The notes beneath the pieces are model-generated. The model was not told where the DNA came from, searched no databases, and was given only the letters and a program-made list of their open reading frames with translations. The position numbers and the translations under genes are program-made. Below, one piece after another: positions 11,716-23,400 of a stretch of 64,000 nt of DNA. Where the stretch lies: the NCBI RefSeq assembly GCF_958979055.1, contig NC_084893.1:25176987-25240986 (forward strand), written 5' to 3'. Positions within the stretch are counted from its first letter, which is position 1. Each line of letters begins with the position of its first letter. The stretch is from Alnus glutinosa. Lineage: Eukaryota; Streptophyta; Magnoliopsida; Fagales; Betulaceae.

Positions 11716-12235
11716 TTATCCATAGAGATCTCAAAGCTAGTAATATCCTCATAGATAACAATATGAATCCAAAAATTTCGAACTTTGACCTAACCAGATC
11801 ATTTGGGGGAGATCAAGATGAGTCTAAGACCAATTTGATTGTTGGCACATAGTAAGTATGCTTAAGATTCTTTTATAGGTTACATTTAGTTTCTTTCATG
11901 CACATAAACTTTGGATTGAAGACATACCAATGGAATTGATCAATGAATTGATAGGTGACTTGTGCACTCTATCTAATGTATTACGACACATTCATGTGGG
12001 TATTTTTTTTTTTTTTTTTGAACAGCATGTGGGTATGTTATGTGTGCAACAAAGATCGGATTAGAAGATAGACCAAACATGTCGTATATATGTGGTTAAT
12101 ATGTTGAGCAGTGAGAGTTTATTGTCTAAAAAAAACAATGTTTCTTTACGGGTTCACTTGAACCAAATTCTTTATCTAGCAAGTATGAAACTTGTTTAGC
12201 AAATGAAATCACCATTATATTGTTTGAAGCACGGT
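11716..12235 (+). pseudogene. Relic Z: decayed SD-RLK kinase 3' end
   Basis: Starts inside the exon-5 homology at the catalytic-loop segment (IHRDLKAS is readable). The Mg-binding DFG reads as NFD, an inactivating change. The exon-5 donor (TA|GTAAGT) survives, but exon 6 is absent: intron sequence runs straight into exon-7 homology at about 11907. That exon is broken by a small T-rich insertion at 12003-12025, an in-frame TAG near 12062 and further indels. The sequence downstream to about 12780 matches the 3' flanks of genes A, C and E, so this was once a full tandem member. Extracellular and P-loop exons are not found upstream. Confidence 0.85.
12003..12025 (-). mobile_element. 23-nt T-rich insertion with 10-bp target duplication
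   Basis: Seventeen T followed by GAACAG, flanked by direct repeats CATGTGGGTA at 11993-12002 and 12026-12035. Paralogous exons 7 have one copy of this target and no insert. On the minus strand it reads CTGTTC followed by poly-A, as expected for an extremely 5'-truncated LINE or SINE tail. Confidence 0.65.
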
Positions 12236-12794
12236 AAATAACGTCACTTGAGAGCCAACGTTGAGAGGCTTCTTTTTTTTTTTTTTTTTTTTTTTTAATT
12301 ATAATTTTATGAATTTATGTAATCTTGATTTCAGCATATAGCTGAACAAAAAAGGTGTGGAAGATGATATTCTACTGGATAATTATGTAATCTTGATATC
12401 AGCATAATTAGGACATAAGGGTCAAAAAGAGAAAAAGGTAAATAGCTTTGGCTTAGAGCATGGCTGCTTCTACTGTATTCATGTTGTTTATTCATCTAAT
12501 GGATAATGTTTACACACAGGAGTTAGGTGTATATCATGCGTTTCAAAATTTATGTTTTTCTTTGAACAATTTCAAAATCAATACCTTCTATAATACATAC
12601 TATAAATTGAGAACTAGTTTGTCACCAAAAAATACATTTAAAGGTTGCAATTGAACGTTTTGCTTAAGCATATTCCAAAACATGGTCTTTGCAACCCTCT
12701 TGGCGTTTCAAACTTTTATTCTAATAATGTTATGCAATAAATCATGTTTAAGGGGTTTTTTTAATTTTTATTGGGGGTTTCTATTGTGGATATA

Positions 12795-13080
12795 ATTACC
12801 ACAAGCCCACCCAGTCACTCCATTGCATGGCAATAATCAGACGGTCCAAGGAGCCTCTTATTAATAGAGACACACGCACGTCCTGAGGTTCCGATGTACG
12901 CACATTTTATCTCAAACTCTCTGTATTCAAGTTTGTCTCAAAGACTAAATTGACTTAAGCATTGAAGGTTCCTCGATCTCCCACGGGCCTGCGTTTTTTT
13001 TTTTTTTTTTATGACTTTTTTTCTATATTTTACAAGAGCTCCGTCACCAATCCAACTATCCAAAAATATGCTTCAACAAT
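12795..13080 (+). mobile_element. Copia/TRIM-like LTR remnant, copy 1
   Basis: Starts at ttgtggatataattacc and ends near tatgcttcaacaa, with an internal gacttaagca motif typical of small plant LTRs. Related copies lie at 31095-31408 and 43508-43690. Each sits a similar distance downstream of a kinase gene or relic, implying it was inserted once and copied with the receptors. No target duplication seen. Confidence 0.5.
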
Positions 13081-13560
13081 ATTACTCTCATAAAAAAGAA
13101 AATATTTTCATAAAAAAAGATGGTTTCTCTCATTCTCTTGACACAACACTACCGCAAAATTTCCCTTAAATCTCTTGGAGTAATTCAATTTTGTAGACCC
13201 TTTTACGACTGGTAATGGTATAGTTGTATATGACTAAACTGTCGTGGCATTGTTAAGTTAGCCAGCTACGCCCAAGAAACCCCACTTTCCCAATTGAAGT
13301 TCCCACATTAATTACTTACTTATTGTAATTGTCAATAATATCATATATTTACAGAACACAATCTATTTAATAGCTCCAAGAAAATAAGAACTTGCCAACT
13401 AAAACACCATTCATTTGTCGAACTCGAGCTAAAGCACCTTTTTTCTTCTAAGCAACTCAAGCACTTAATGTGTCGCAATATGTCATCAAATTGTAAGTTT
13501 TCGAGAGATCACTTCTTAAGACATAAAATGCTTCTTTTTGTGAAATGAAATCAAAATGAA
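13080..13560. other. Intergenic, no gene recognised
   Basis: Continues the homology to the flank of B (compare 13140-13280 with 31430-31540) and then becomes unique AT-rich sequence. No open frame with recognisable motifs. Confidence 0.5.
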
Positions 13561-13573
13561 ATAGCTTGCTTAC

Positions 13574-13740
13574 TTTGCCATGGTTTTTCAACCTTGTGAA
13601 AAGTCTCAGAGAGCCCAACAGTTGGGGTAGCAGCCATTGGAGCCCATCTTCTTATTGGGACTGCTTTTCGCTGAGTGGGAAAGCCGAGAAAAAAAGGATC
13701 CGACTTCAATGCGGTAGTAATGTTGTGAAAACTTTGTACT
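13574..13740 (-). pseudogene. Tryptophan synthase alpha exon fragment (frameshifted)
   Basis: The minus strand reads a basic transit-peptide-like stretch and then MAATPTVGLSETF, a sequence characteristic of the start of the mature plastid tryptophan synthase alpha chain, which makes indole from indole-3-glycerol phosphate. A one-base shift near 13596-13603 then gives TRLKNHGKV, the expected continuation. A GTAAGC donor follows at 13573-13568, matching an exon-1 border. No ATG, downstream exons or catalytic region are present. It looks like a transduplicated or relic exon rather than a working gene. The identification rests on one short motif recalled from the family. Confidence 0.6.
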
Positions 13741-14189
13741 ATTTTTTGTTTTTTTGGTTGAAAATAATGACATCTCATGGCTAGGGATTTGATTTGATTT
13801 GATTTGATTTAATTTAATCTATTTATTTTTATTTTATTTTCTGTTTTTAACTAGTTGAGTTCTTCAAATCCTATCAAATAAAACATGCCAATCCAAATGT
13901 CGGTAAAATATGGTTACCCAAACTAAACAAGTTCATGCATGCATAGTCATTATGTTATATAACGACTAAACGATTCCTTACAAAATTAGCTACAACTGGA
14001 GATAAAAATTGCCTACCTTATTCTTTTCCCAAAAACATATTTTATTTCCTTTGTTGTTTTAAGTTAAAAAATACTTCGTTACATTTAGGCCACACAAAAT
14101 TTTCACTGCATTAAACTATATCATAGAAGCCGGATCCGAAAAAGAATGGGTCCTCTAATGCAAAGTCAACAAGAACCCATAAATAATAA

Positions 14190-14460
14190 TAATATAATAA
14201 ACAAAATACGAATAACAAAAGCTGAGGCACAAAGATCATAAATAAAAAGAAAGCTAAGAAAACTCAAAGGTCATAAATGAGAGCACCATTTATGATCTTT
14301 GCTCCAAAGACTTCTAAGTCAACAAACCTAACTGTAGCAGGATGGGGCATTACACATACGAATACGGATAACAAAAGCTGAGGCACAAAGGTCATAAATA
14401 AAAAGAAAGCTAAGAGAACTCAAAGGTCATAAATGAGAGCACCATTACTGAAACAAAGAT
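14190..14460. repeat. Direct repeat of about 95 bp, two copies
   Basis: The segment from aataacaaaagctgaggc to gagagcaccat occurs at about 14208-14292 and again at about 14368-14453 with few differences. About 75 bp of unrelated DNA separates the copies. Confidence 0.7.
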
Positions 14461-14509
14461 CGACAGTAACAAATATTTACAAGTTTACAACAGGATTTTT
14501 TGAAGTAAC

Positions 14510-15030
14510 ATTAACAAATCTTAGAACTTAGAACTTAGAAGGTACCTTGTGGTCGCCGGTCGGAGAGTCGGAGACTTGGAGCCCTTTGCCGTGCAGTTGT
14601 AGGCTACAATAAATTCAAACATGAAATAAAGTTAATAAACTGAAATATAAAAGCAAAGACAAATAAATATCGGCGTCAGAGAAAAGAGAAAAGACTACCA
14701 AGAAATGAAGATCGGCGTAGAGAAAAGAGTTGAGTCCAAAGAGGCAGAGAGCTCTCCAAAAGGACCAAAACCCTAACGAAATTGAGTGTAGGGATTAGGG
14801 GTAGACTGGTAGTGGTAGCGGCGGTGCAATGTGAGACTGTGAGGGGTTGAGGGCACTGATGGGGTGGAAGGGCCGAAGAGGAAGTGTCGTGGTGAACTCT
14901 CTGGACCATTCACTGAAGTCTGAAGAAGAGAAAAGAATGAGGGGGCGGTGCCTAGGTTAAGTTCACTTTAGGGTTTGCTCAATTTTACTTTTTTTTTTTA
15001 ATTTATTTTTTTCGTACGGTGCGGGGCGGG
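14510..15030 (-). other. GC-richer exon-like segment, possible hAT 5' region
   Basis: A 77-codon minus-strand frame (14676-14909) encodes a Ser/Leu/Pro-rich peptide without known motifs. The adjacent gcggggcggg beside the LTR resumes at 18717 with gcggttcgggtttgcgggtc-type repeats and ends near cccagccctag, resembling the subterminal region of plant hAT elements. This may be the 5' end of a hAT element later split by the LTR. Low certainty. Confidence 0.3.
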
Positions 15031-16419
15031 TGTAGCGCCCCGGCTTTCGATCTAAACAAGTCGTAAGTGTAATTATTTAGAATTACACATAATACTACTG
15101 CATGAAATAACAGCAGAATTTTTTATTTTAAATATCAGAGTTTTCCTCAGAAGTATAATTGTACCAGAGCATCTAAAAACTTCACATATTTTATATATCA
15201 ACAACTAGAAACTTAGTTTACCAAAATTGCTACAGACAGCAGACTACATCCTTTACAAGGTTACTAACAATACACTGTAGAGCAAAAGTTGCCATAAATG
15301 ACATACTAAAATACACACATCTAAAACTACCGGTATTTTCACTATTGACACTAAGTACACTAATTCTTCCAAAAACTGAGGGCCCCAGTTAGCCTCTCCC
15401 GTAATAGACCGGACATTCGTACAGGTCCGCTTCTTCTTCTTCTTCCTCTTCAATCGCATCTATAAAAATTTATAGGTGGAAGAGTGAGTCCACGGCTCAG
15501 CAAGTTCAAGTAAACTGACCATTTTCTAATCCGAACCCTCAGTTGTTTATAAAATATCTCATCACTAGTGCTTACTAGCCAACCACGTATTCAGGGTTTT
15601 CACAAAGTTGTTTTCAATGTAAATATGGCTAAATAGTAAACTAGGTGATAGACAGTTTGATACATAATAATAAAACATAAAAATATTTCCTTGCATTTTC
15701 TTACTACATAATTAACTCCACATTTTATAATATGAAGCAGTAAAACAGTTCATAGCATAGTAAGTAAAACATCAGTTAAAATTAACATACTTTAGCATGT
15801 AACATTGCATCGCATAACATAACATAGAGTAACATCTCAATAAGTGAATTTATACTCCCACTTATCCCCAGGAGTTTGCTAAGTGTGACCCCACTTAACC
15901 GCAAGGTTGTTAATAATTTATCTCTCTCATAGCTTTGAGGTATCAAGTGATTCCCCACTTAACTGCAAGGTTACTAATAATTTATCCCTCTCATAGCTTT
16001 GAGGTGTTAGGCGCATAAATCCCCCCTAACCGCTGGGCCTTGGCGTGCCTTCATATAATTTTTTTTCAAATAATATTATCATTTTTGTAAATCACATTTT
16101 CCTTCCAAAACTCAATCATATCCTTTTGAAAACACATTTTCATTTAACACATATGTAAAGCATCTCAAAATATATTCATACGTGTAATTAAAATAACAGG
16201 GCTCAAGAAAACATACATAACATGCTTTTGTAAAATAATGCAGGGTCAGTAAGTTTGAACTTACAATTCAGGCTTATACTCTTATGATAACTTTCTGGGC
16301 CTTCGTAAATTTTCTGCATTAACATTGTATCTCCATATTAGCCTATATTCTTAATTTCTCATTCCTAAGCCTTATTCTAAATCCTAAAAATTTGGACAGC
16401 ATAACGCCATGTTTACAAT

Positions 16420-16700
16420 GTCATAAATACAACTTGGGCAGCATGACGACATATCTAAATATTTTAATATTATTTGGGCATCATAACGGCATATCTAAAA
16501 TATTCTAAAATCATTTAGGCATCATAACGACATATCTAAATATTTTAATATTATTTGGACATCATAACGGCATATCTAAAATATTTTAAAATTATTTGGG
16601 CATCATAACGACATATTTAAAATATTCTAGAATTATTTGGGCATCACAATGGCACTGTTGTAAATACCTAAAAATACTTAGGCAGCACAACGATGTATTT
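16420..16700 (-). repeat. About 57-bp tandem repeats inside the inverted LTR
   Basis: Five to six copies of a unit built around tttgggcatcataacgrcat and ctaaaatatt. The corresponding stretch of the plus-strand LTR (about 9300-9480) has fewer, more diverged units, so the array has changed size between copies. Confidence 0.75.
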
Positions 16701-17505
16701 GTAATTTTAAAAGAATGATTAAATATAATATCCTTTCCTGAGTTATTCAATCATACTTTCCCCAACAATTTAGGCATTATATTAATATAATTTAAATTCT
16801 AATAACTAGAATGGACATAAACTAAGGATAAAAGAATTTATACCTAACAATCCCACTCGAAGAAGCTCCAAAATTCCTCAATTAATCTAAATATTTCTTT
16901 TTCTACTGTACGCTCATGAGAATGGGCGAGAGTAGTAAAATTTGTTGCGAAGAAAAACTACCGCAGGCTCAGCCTATTTATAGGCAAACATTTTGGGACA
17001 AGTTTGGAATTCTATGAAAAGTTAAGCGGTGAAAGCGCCGAAATCCCCTTTCGTTTTCACATTTACCACCGCTTCAACGTAAGTTTGTTCAGTGTTTTAT
17101 AAGTTTCTACAGTTTTCTTAGGTGTTAGCGTGATTCTCCCTTTTTGTCTTCACGCTCTTAACACTGAAATTTCTACCGCGCACCTAGTGACGCTGCAGCG
17201 CCCACCCCCCCCCCCCACGTGCATTCCTATTATTACTCTTACAGTTTTACGCATAAAATGTACTGTTTCCTTTCTCTATTTGAATTTAGGTGAAGCCTGC
17301 ACGTGAAAAAGGCTTCACCTAATTCCCATTTCCTTTCTCCTTTATTTGACTTGTCAACATTCTCATTTCTTTACTCTTCTCCTTTTTATTTCCTTTGAAA
17401 AGTCAACAATGGTGGCTTCCTTCTTTTCTCTCTACATTGAACGTGGTTATATATATATATATATATATTATACTTTTAATTATTTATTTATTCTTTTAAA
17501 ACAAA

Positions 17506-17510
<5 letters not shown>

Positions 17511-17544
<34 letters not shown>

Positions 17545-18515
17545 AAAGAAACCTTTCATTGAGATCAAATAGTGTTACAACAGCAGACACCACAAGGGTG
17601 AAGTATAAAACAGACACCCTAAAGGTGTACAAACATCTCAATACAATACAGACAGTTGCTACTAAATAAAACCCAGCCAACAGAATGATGCCTCTGCGTT
17701 GACATACACCTTTACTGGAACAGGGAGTCAGTCACACATTCTGGGCGACTGCCAATGACTAGATTAATGTACGTACAAAGCAAACTGTCCAAACAAACAA
17801 AAACTATAACAAAACAGGAAAAGCTCAACGGAGGAAAGTCTCTGCCGGGAAAGCCACCGCCTGTGGCGGCGCGTGCACCGCACGCGCCGGCACCAGAAAA
17901 CAAGCCCCTCAACCCTGAAGCGCCAAAAGCCTCCGAACAACCAGATCCACCAGACCATGGCGAAAGAACCAGGTTTGCAGCCCTCACGCGCGATCCGAAC
18001 CGAAAACCACCCCAGGCGCGTGAAGGCCACGCGCCGATCACCGAGAGACCGCACAACCGTGGAGAGCGGCTGGAGCACCAGAGACTGACGACGAACACAG
18101 TTGACGGGCGCGTGTCCACCAGAAGACGGCGAAAACTTGTAGATCTGGCCTCCAAAAATCTGACAGTGAACAACACAACCTCAAGCTCCGCCATCGACAC
18201 GCCAAGGGTGACTAGTCCCCACCGACACCTTCACCAGAGAGCTCTCCTGCCTTTACAAACTAAAACCATAAAACCTAAAATACCCACCGGATACACACCG
18301 GGGCGACAAAAACTTCCACAACCCAAAGGTCGGAAGACTCAAACAAACAAACTAAAAAACCATCTTAACAACTAAGACTAAGATGGCCAACAAAAAACCC
18401 AGGGAGGAGGGAGGCGTGAAAGCCTCCCTCCCCCAAAACCAAGACAAACTTCCGGCTCTCTCTCTCACTAGAGAACGGGAGCTTCTCTCACTAGAAAAAA
18501 AATACTGTCAATCTC
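17511..18515 (-). mobile_element. 1-kb LINE-like retroposon with 16-bp target duplication
   Basis: Flanked by perfect direct repeats TTTAAAACAAACTCTT (17495-17510 and 18516-18531). The left edge is a T run of about 30, a poly-A tail on the minus strand, preceded there by an AATGAAAGGTTTCTTTCC-type LINE 3' end. The right edge on the minus strand carries CTAGTGAGAGAAGCTCCCG-like leader sequence. The body is much richer in G+C than its surroundings and holds overlapping open frames of 162 codons (minus, 18200-17712) and 206 codons (plus, 17755-18375) with no recognisable domain. It looks like a full-ended but internally deleted element. Confidence 0.75.
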
Positions 18516-18716
18516 TTTAAAACAAACTCTTGAAAATTCTCAAAGCTCCAACATTTCATTTTTCTTTGAGCCTAATTTGAGCTAACCACTTTTATACGAA
18601 ATCAAGAACATAAAATTAGACAAAAATATATTTTCCAAATAGATTTGATATAATTTAATACCAACATTAATACCAAAATATTATTAATTATCCTAATAAA
18701 TTTCTTGGGTGTTACA

Positions 18717-19268
18717 TCGGGTCCTCGAAATTTTCTTGAATCAGAATCTGAACCCGTAAACTGCATCGCACCGTGCGGTTTGCTGAAATAAAAACCGGGA
18801 CCTGCTTATCAAATGTGCGGGCAGAGGCTGTTTAGGGGCAGTGCGGTTCGGGTTTGCGGGTCGGGTCAGGTTTCCACGGGTCTTGCCCAGCCCTAGGCCC
18901 CACCTCATTTTGCCTTGGAGTTGTGCAATAGTCATATCACTCCATGTCTTTCTTGTGTCACTTTAAAACTGATGTGGCTCTTAAAATTACTATTAGATTT
19001 ATGGTAGATTATTATTGAATTTTGATTTAATGATGATTTTAAGAGTCACATCAATTTTGGGGGAACACAAGAGGGATATGGTATTACTCATGGCAGGTTG
19101 GTGGCTGGTTTTAGGTTAAGAAATCAGTGAAAAATAGCAGAACGTGGTGTGATTCATGAAGCTTAATTCTCTTGAAAAATATTTGCTCCTTGATGAGTTT
19201 TTTAGAGTGGGCAATTAGGACTTTTGAAAAAAAAATTCCAACAGAAAAGGAAATTTCTGGGTGGTGTG

Positions 19269-19299
<31 letters not shown>

Positions 19300-20400
19300 G
19301 CGTTTGACCCCTCTCGACCCCCCCTCCCTCCGCCCCTACTCATATTAGTTATCACCTTTGATAAGTTTTGGGAAACTTAAGCAGCAAGTTAAATGATAAA
19401 ATTTCATTTAACTCCTTTAAACTTTTGTCACATTTACAATTATTTTTCTAAATTTTAAAAACTTTCAATTTCATTATTTACAATTATTCATCATTATTTG
19501 TTTTTTTTTTTTTTTTTTTTTTTTTCAATCTGACCCATCTTTTAAGATTTTTTGTTAAATCTTAACATAGGAGTGTCAAAATAATCAAATACTCATATCT
19601 TTTTTAAGAAAATAAAAAAGAAAAAATTGTAAAGATTTAGGCGTTGGTCAGGATATAATGGAATTTACAAAAATACTCACACTTGAATCTTTGAATTATA
19701 TATATATATATATATTAAAAAAAATATGTATTTTAAAAATTTTAATCAAATTTAACAAAAAGTATTAACGGATAGATGAAATTAAAAAAAAATTAAAAGA
19801 TAATACACCGAATAAAAGTTTTGAATGTGTGATATTTGTTGAGCCTCATAAGTCAAATTCAGTTTTTTTTTAATCTTGATCGGCTTTGAAGAAAAAAAAT
19901 AAAATAATAAATAATTATAATATATAATAAAAAAAAGAAAAAGTAATGATTCGCATTCCTTAATGATTTGAATGGATAAATATGAAATTGAATTCGTTTT
20001 GCCATTAGGGTATGTTAAATAAGAATTCTTTTGTATACTTAATTACATTACTTAATTTTTAAAATTATATTTTTTTTGTCAAACAAAAAAAAGAATAAAT
20101 ACAAGATATAAAGTTTCAACTGTCTTTTTAGTAAAGTTGTCCTTTTTATATTTTTTTATTTCTATATTATATACTATTTTTTATAGAACAACAAATATAA
20201 GATCTTTAATCCAAATTAATGAGTTGTTGAAACATGGGCCCCGTTTGCAGATATAGGGATGGGAGAATCGGACTCTTCCTGAGTTTAAATTTGTAGAAAA
20301 GGAAATACATTGGAAAAACGAAAAAGTGAGAAAGAAAAAAAGCCGAGAAGAAGGTGGACTCCGAAAAAATAATGCGGTTTGTCGCTGCTTAAACCATTGG
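18717..20400. other. Intergenic upstream of gene A, with a 30-G run
   Basis: Includes gcggttcggg-type repeats to about 18897, then AT-rich DNA. A run of 30 G lies at 19271-19300 and T runs near 19500-19525. From about 20220 to 20407 the sequence resembles the region upstream of gene C (agaaaaggaaa, gagaatc, cctgagtt), so it is probably the proximal promoter and 5' UTR of gene A. No TATA box is assigned. Confidence 0.5.
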
Positions 20401-20407
20401 AAAATCA

Positions 20408-23400
20408 ATGGAAACCTTTACCCATCTTTTTGTCTACTCTTTCTTCTTCTCCCTTTTAAGAACCTCCATTACACAAGACACTATTACTGCAAGTCAATCC
20501 ATCAGAGACGGTGGCACTTTAGTTTCAGCTGGCGGATCATTTCAATTGGGATTCTTCAGCCCAGGTAATTCCAAAAGTCGATATGTGGGGATATGGTATG
20601 TGATATCTCCGGAGATAGTTGTCTGGGTAGCCAACAGAGATGCTCCGCTTAGCGATCACTCAAGTATTCTTAAGGTAACTGGTGACGGAGTTCTTGTGCT
20701 TCTTAATAGCACGAATGGTATTGTTTGGTCATCTAATACATCAAGAACCCCTGAAAATCCAGTTGCGCAGCTCTTGGACACCGGGAATCTTGTTGTTAAA
20801 GATAGAAATGATGATAACAAAGACAACTTTTTGTGGCAGAGTTTTGATTATCCTTGTGACACACAACTACCGGAAATGAAGATTGGATTGGATTTAGTAA
20901 CTGGTCTAGATAGGTTTTTATCATCTTGGAAGAGCACGGATGATCCTGCTCAAGGTGAGTATTCAATACGCATAGATCCTCGTGGGCTTCCGCAAAGGGT
21001 TGTGATGAAGGGAGATTCAATAAAGACTAGAGCTGGGTCATGGAATGGCCTTGGTTTTACGGGTTATGCGTTAAGATCGAATCCAGTATATGAGTATGGA
21101 TTCGTGTTGAATGAGAAGGAGGTCTATTACGAGTACAAACTCTTAAACAAATCTGTTTTCTCAAGATATGTGCTAAACCCATCAGGCGTTGCACAGCGAT
21201 TCAATTGGGTGGATCGGACACACAGTTGGGAGCCTTTCTTTACATCCCAGGCAGATGCGTGCGAAAATTATGCCGTATGCGGTGGATATGCTGCCTGCAA
21301 CATCAATAACTCACCTGTATGTGCATGCTTGGAAGGATTCTTACCCAAGTCTCCAAAACAGTGGGATTCAGTAGATTGGTCTGATGGGTGTGTTCGAAGG
21401 ACTTCTTTGAAATGCGAAGATGGAGATGGATTCTGGAAGCACAAGGGGGTGAAATTGCCTGACACATCTTCTTCCAGGTTCAACAAGAGCATGACCCTCA
21501 AGGAATGCGAAAGAATGTGTTTGAAAAATTGCTCCTGCACAGCATATGCAAGTTTAGATATGAGGGGAGAAGGAAGCGGCTGCGTGTTGTGGTTTGGTAG
21601 CCTAGTTGATACAAGACAATTCTCTAAGGGTGGGCAAGAACTCTATATAAGGACGGCCATTTCCGAATTGGGTATGATTTCACATCTATTTTTCTTGATC
21701 TATGGATTTTGCTGTTTTTTTCTTTTTTCTTTTTCTTTTTCTCTTTCTTTTTCTTTCTTTTACTTTAATGAATGGTGCAGATGGAAAGTGAAAATAAGCC
21801 CCATGTCTCCAACCATCACTTAGAAGATGAGTGATTGGTGCACAATAATTGTGCAACTGTTGTGCACCACTCTAGAGACATGGGATGGGTCCTACGTGGG
21901 ATCCATGTGGTGGAACCTACCACATGAGACCTACCTCATGTCTCTAAAGCCTTGCACAATAATTGCAACTGTTGTGTAAGAGTTATTTTCCCACCTAGAA
22001 TGGAATTGAATATGTATTTACGAAATAATGCAAAATTTAAAAAATTAATCACCACACAATCTGTTGGAACATTTTTCGGTAGACACATGCACATCACAAG
22101 AATGAACAATCAAAGCTTGCCCGGAGTGGAGAATAGCTCTTATGTTTAAGTTAGCAATTAGTAGATATGAGAAAGTATATTGTATGAAAATTCCAACCCT
22201 TTACATGTGTCTAGAGCCATCCTTTTATAGGCTTTTTTTTGAGGTTGTGGGCCTGATGGCATGGATCCTGGGATATTGGGAGCAATATCCGGGAATCTTT
22301 GAGGCAATTATCTCCCAGTATTTCGGTTGTAGGGTGACGTTCCTCACAAAGTGGCTCGTGCCTAGCTTTAGAGGATTCAGTTCCCTTCAACTTGGATAAT
22401 CGTCCCTAGAGACGCGTGTTACCCACTAGACTATTCGTTTGACTGTGGGACATATGTTTGATGGTGGGCCATACATTCAGGTTTGGGCTCGGAGACTCAG
22501 CGGTGGCCTAGATCCCAACCCAATCATGATCACAAAATATTATGAAAGCAGTAAATTAATGAACACAAGTATTTAATAACGAAGTAAAAACATCTTGTAG
22601 AACTATTCAAAACTTATCGTTAGGGATGGGTCGTTATATGATTACAAAACCTTTGTCATGAACACTTTATTTGTGTCAAACGAACATCGACCCTTTTCTT
22701 TCTACCACAATAGCTTCAAAACCTTTGAACAATTATTCTAACGAGCTTTCTCTTGCAAACTTGGAACTCTAGTAGCTGAAAGTTTTATATGAAAACATAG
22801 TTGTGTGGCTTAACAAAACTAAATTGAAGAGAGAAAGAAGCATGAATGCTCTAAAACCTAATCACCGTCTTGTAGCACATTAAACAGTGGTATCTTTTAC
22901 CTTAGAAAATCACTACAAAAAAACACAATTCAAAGTTGTTTTTTAAACGACGCAATTATAGAAAAAAAAATGACGCCAATTCCTTTACGTCATTTGGTAT
23001 GTTTACCTTCTTTTCAGTTTGGCCATGATACCCAAGGTCGAGAAATTTTGTGTGTGTTCTTTTAGTTGCAAACGACGCCTAATTACAACGACGTAAGTTG
23101 ATTAATGTCACTTGTTTACGTAAACGATATCTTTTTTTTACGTTGTTTATGCAAACAACGTAATTTGGTTACGTTACGTCGTTTGCTATTAAGAGACATA
23201 AATAATCACGTCATTTACTGTGTAAAAAATATCGACATGAGATTTTTTTTATTTTTTTTTTTTGTAAAAAATAAAAATTTAGGCCAACCTTAAAAATCAA
23301 TGGTGCAATTATATAAAATAATAATAAAAAAAAAAAATCCAAAGGTTGCTTCTTCTTGCGCTCCTTCTGTTTTGTCGGCCTCTGGGTAGCTTGTTTTCCA

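Larger units (their letters stand above)
15031..18716 (-). mobile_element. Inverted solo LTR, same family as 8414-11046, with nested retroposon
   Basis: On the minus strand it begins TGTAACACCCAAG and ends GGGGCGCTACA. Flanks are GCGGG and TCGGG, a 4-of-5 target duplication. Removing the nested insertion (17511-18515 plus one 16-bp target copy) leaves about 2.66 kb, matching the 2.63-kb plus-strand LTR. It contains the tandem arrays at about 15835-16040 and 16420-16700. No internal coding region is present. Confidence 0.8.

Noticed and set aside
17755..18375. 206-codon plus-strand frame as a host gene
   Set aside because: It lies antisense within a retroposon bounded by a 16-bp target duplication. 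It is basic, Pro/Arg/Thr-rich and has no recognisable domain; GC-rich DNA readily gives long open frames on several strands.
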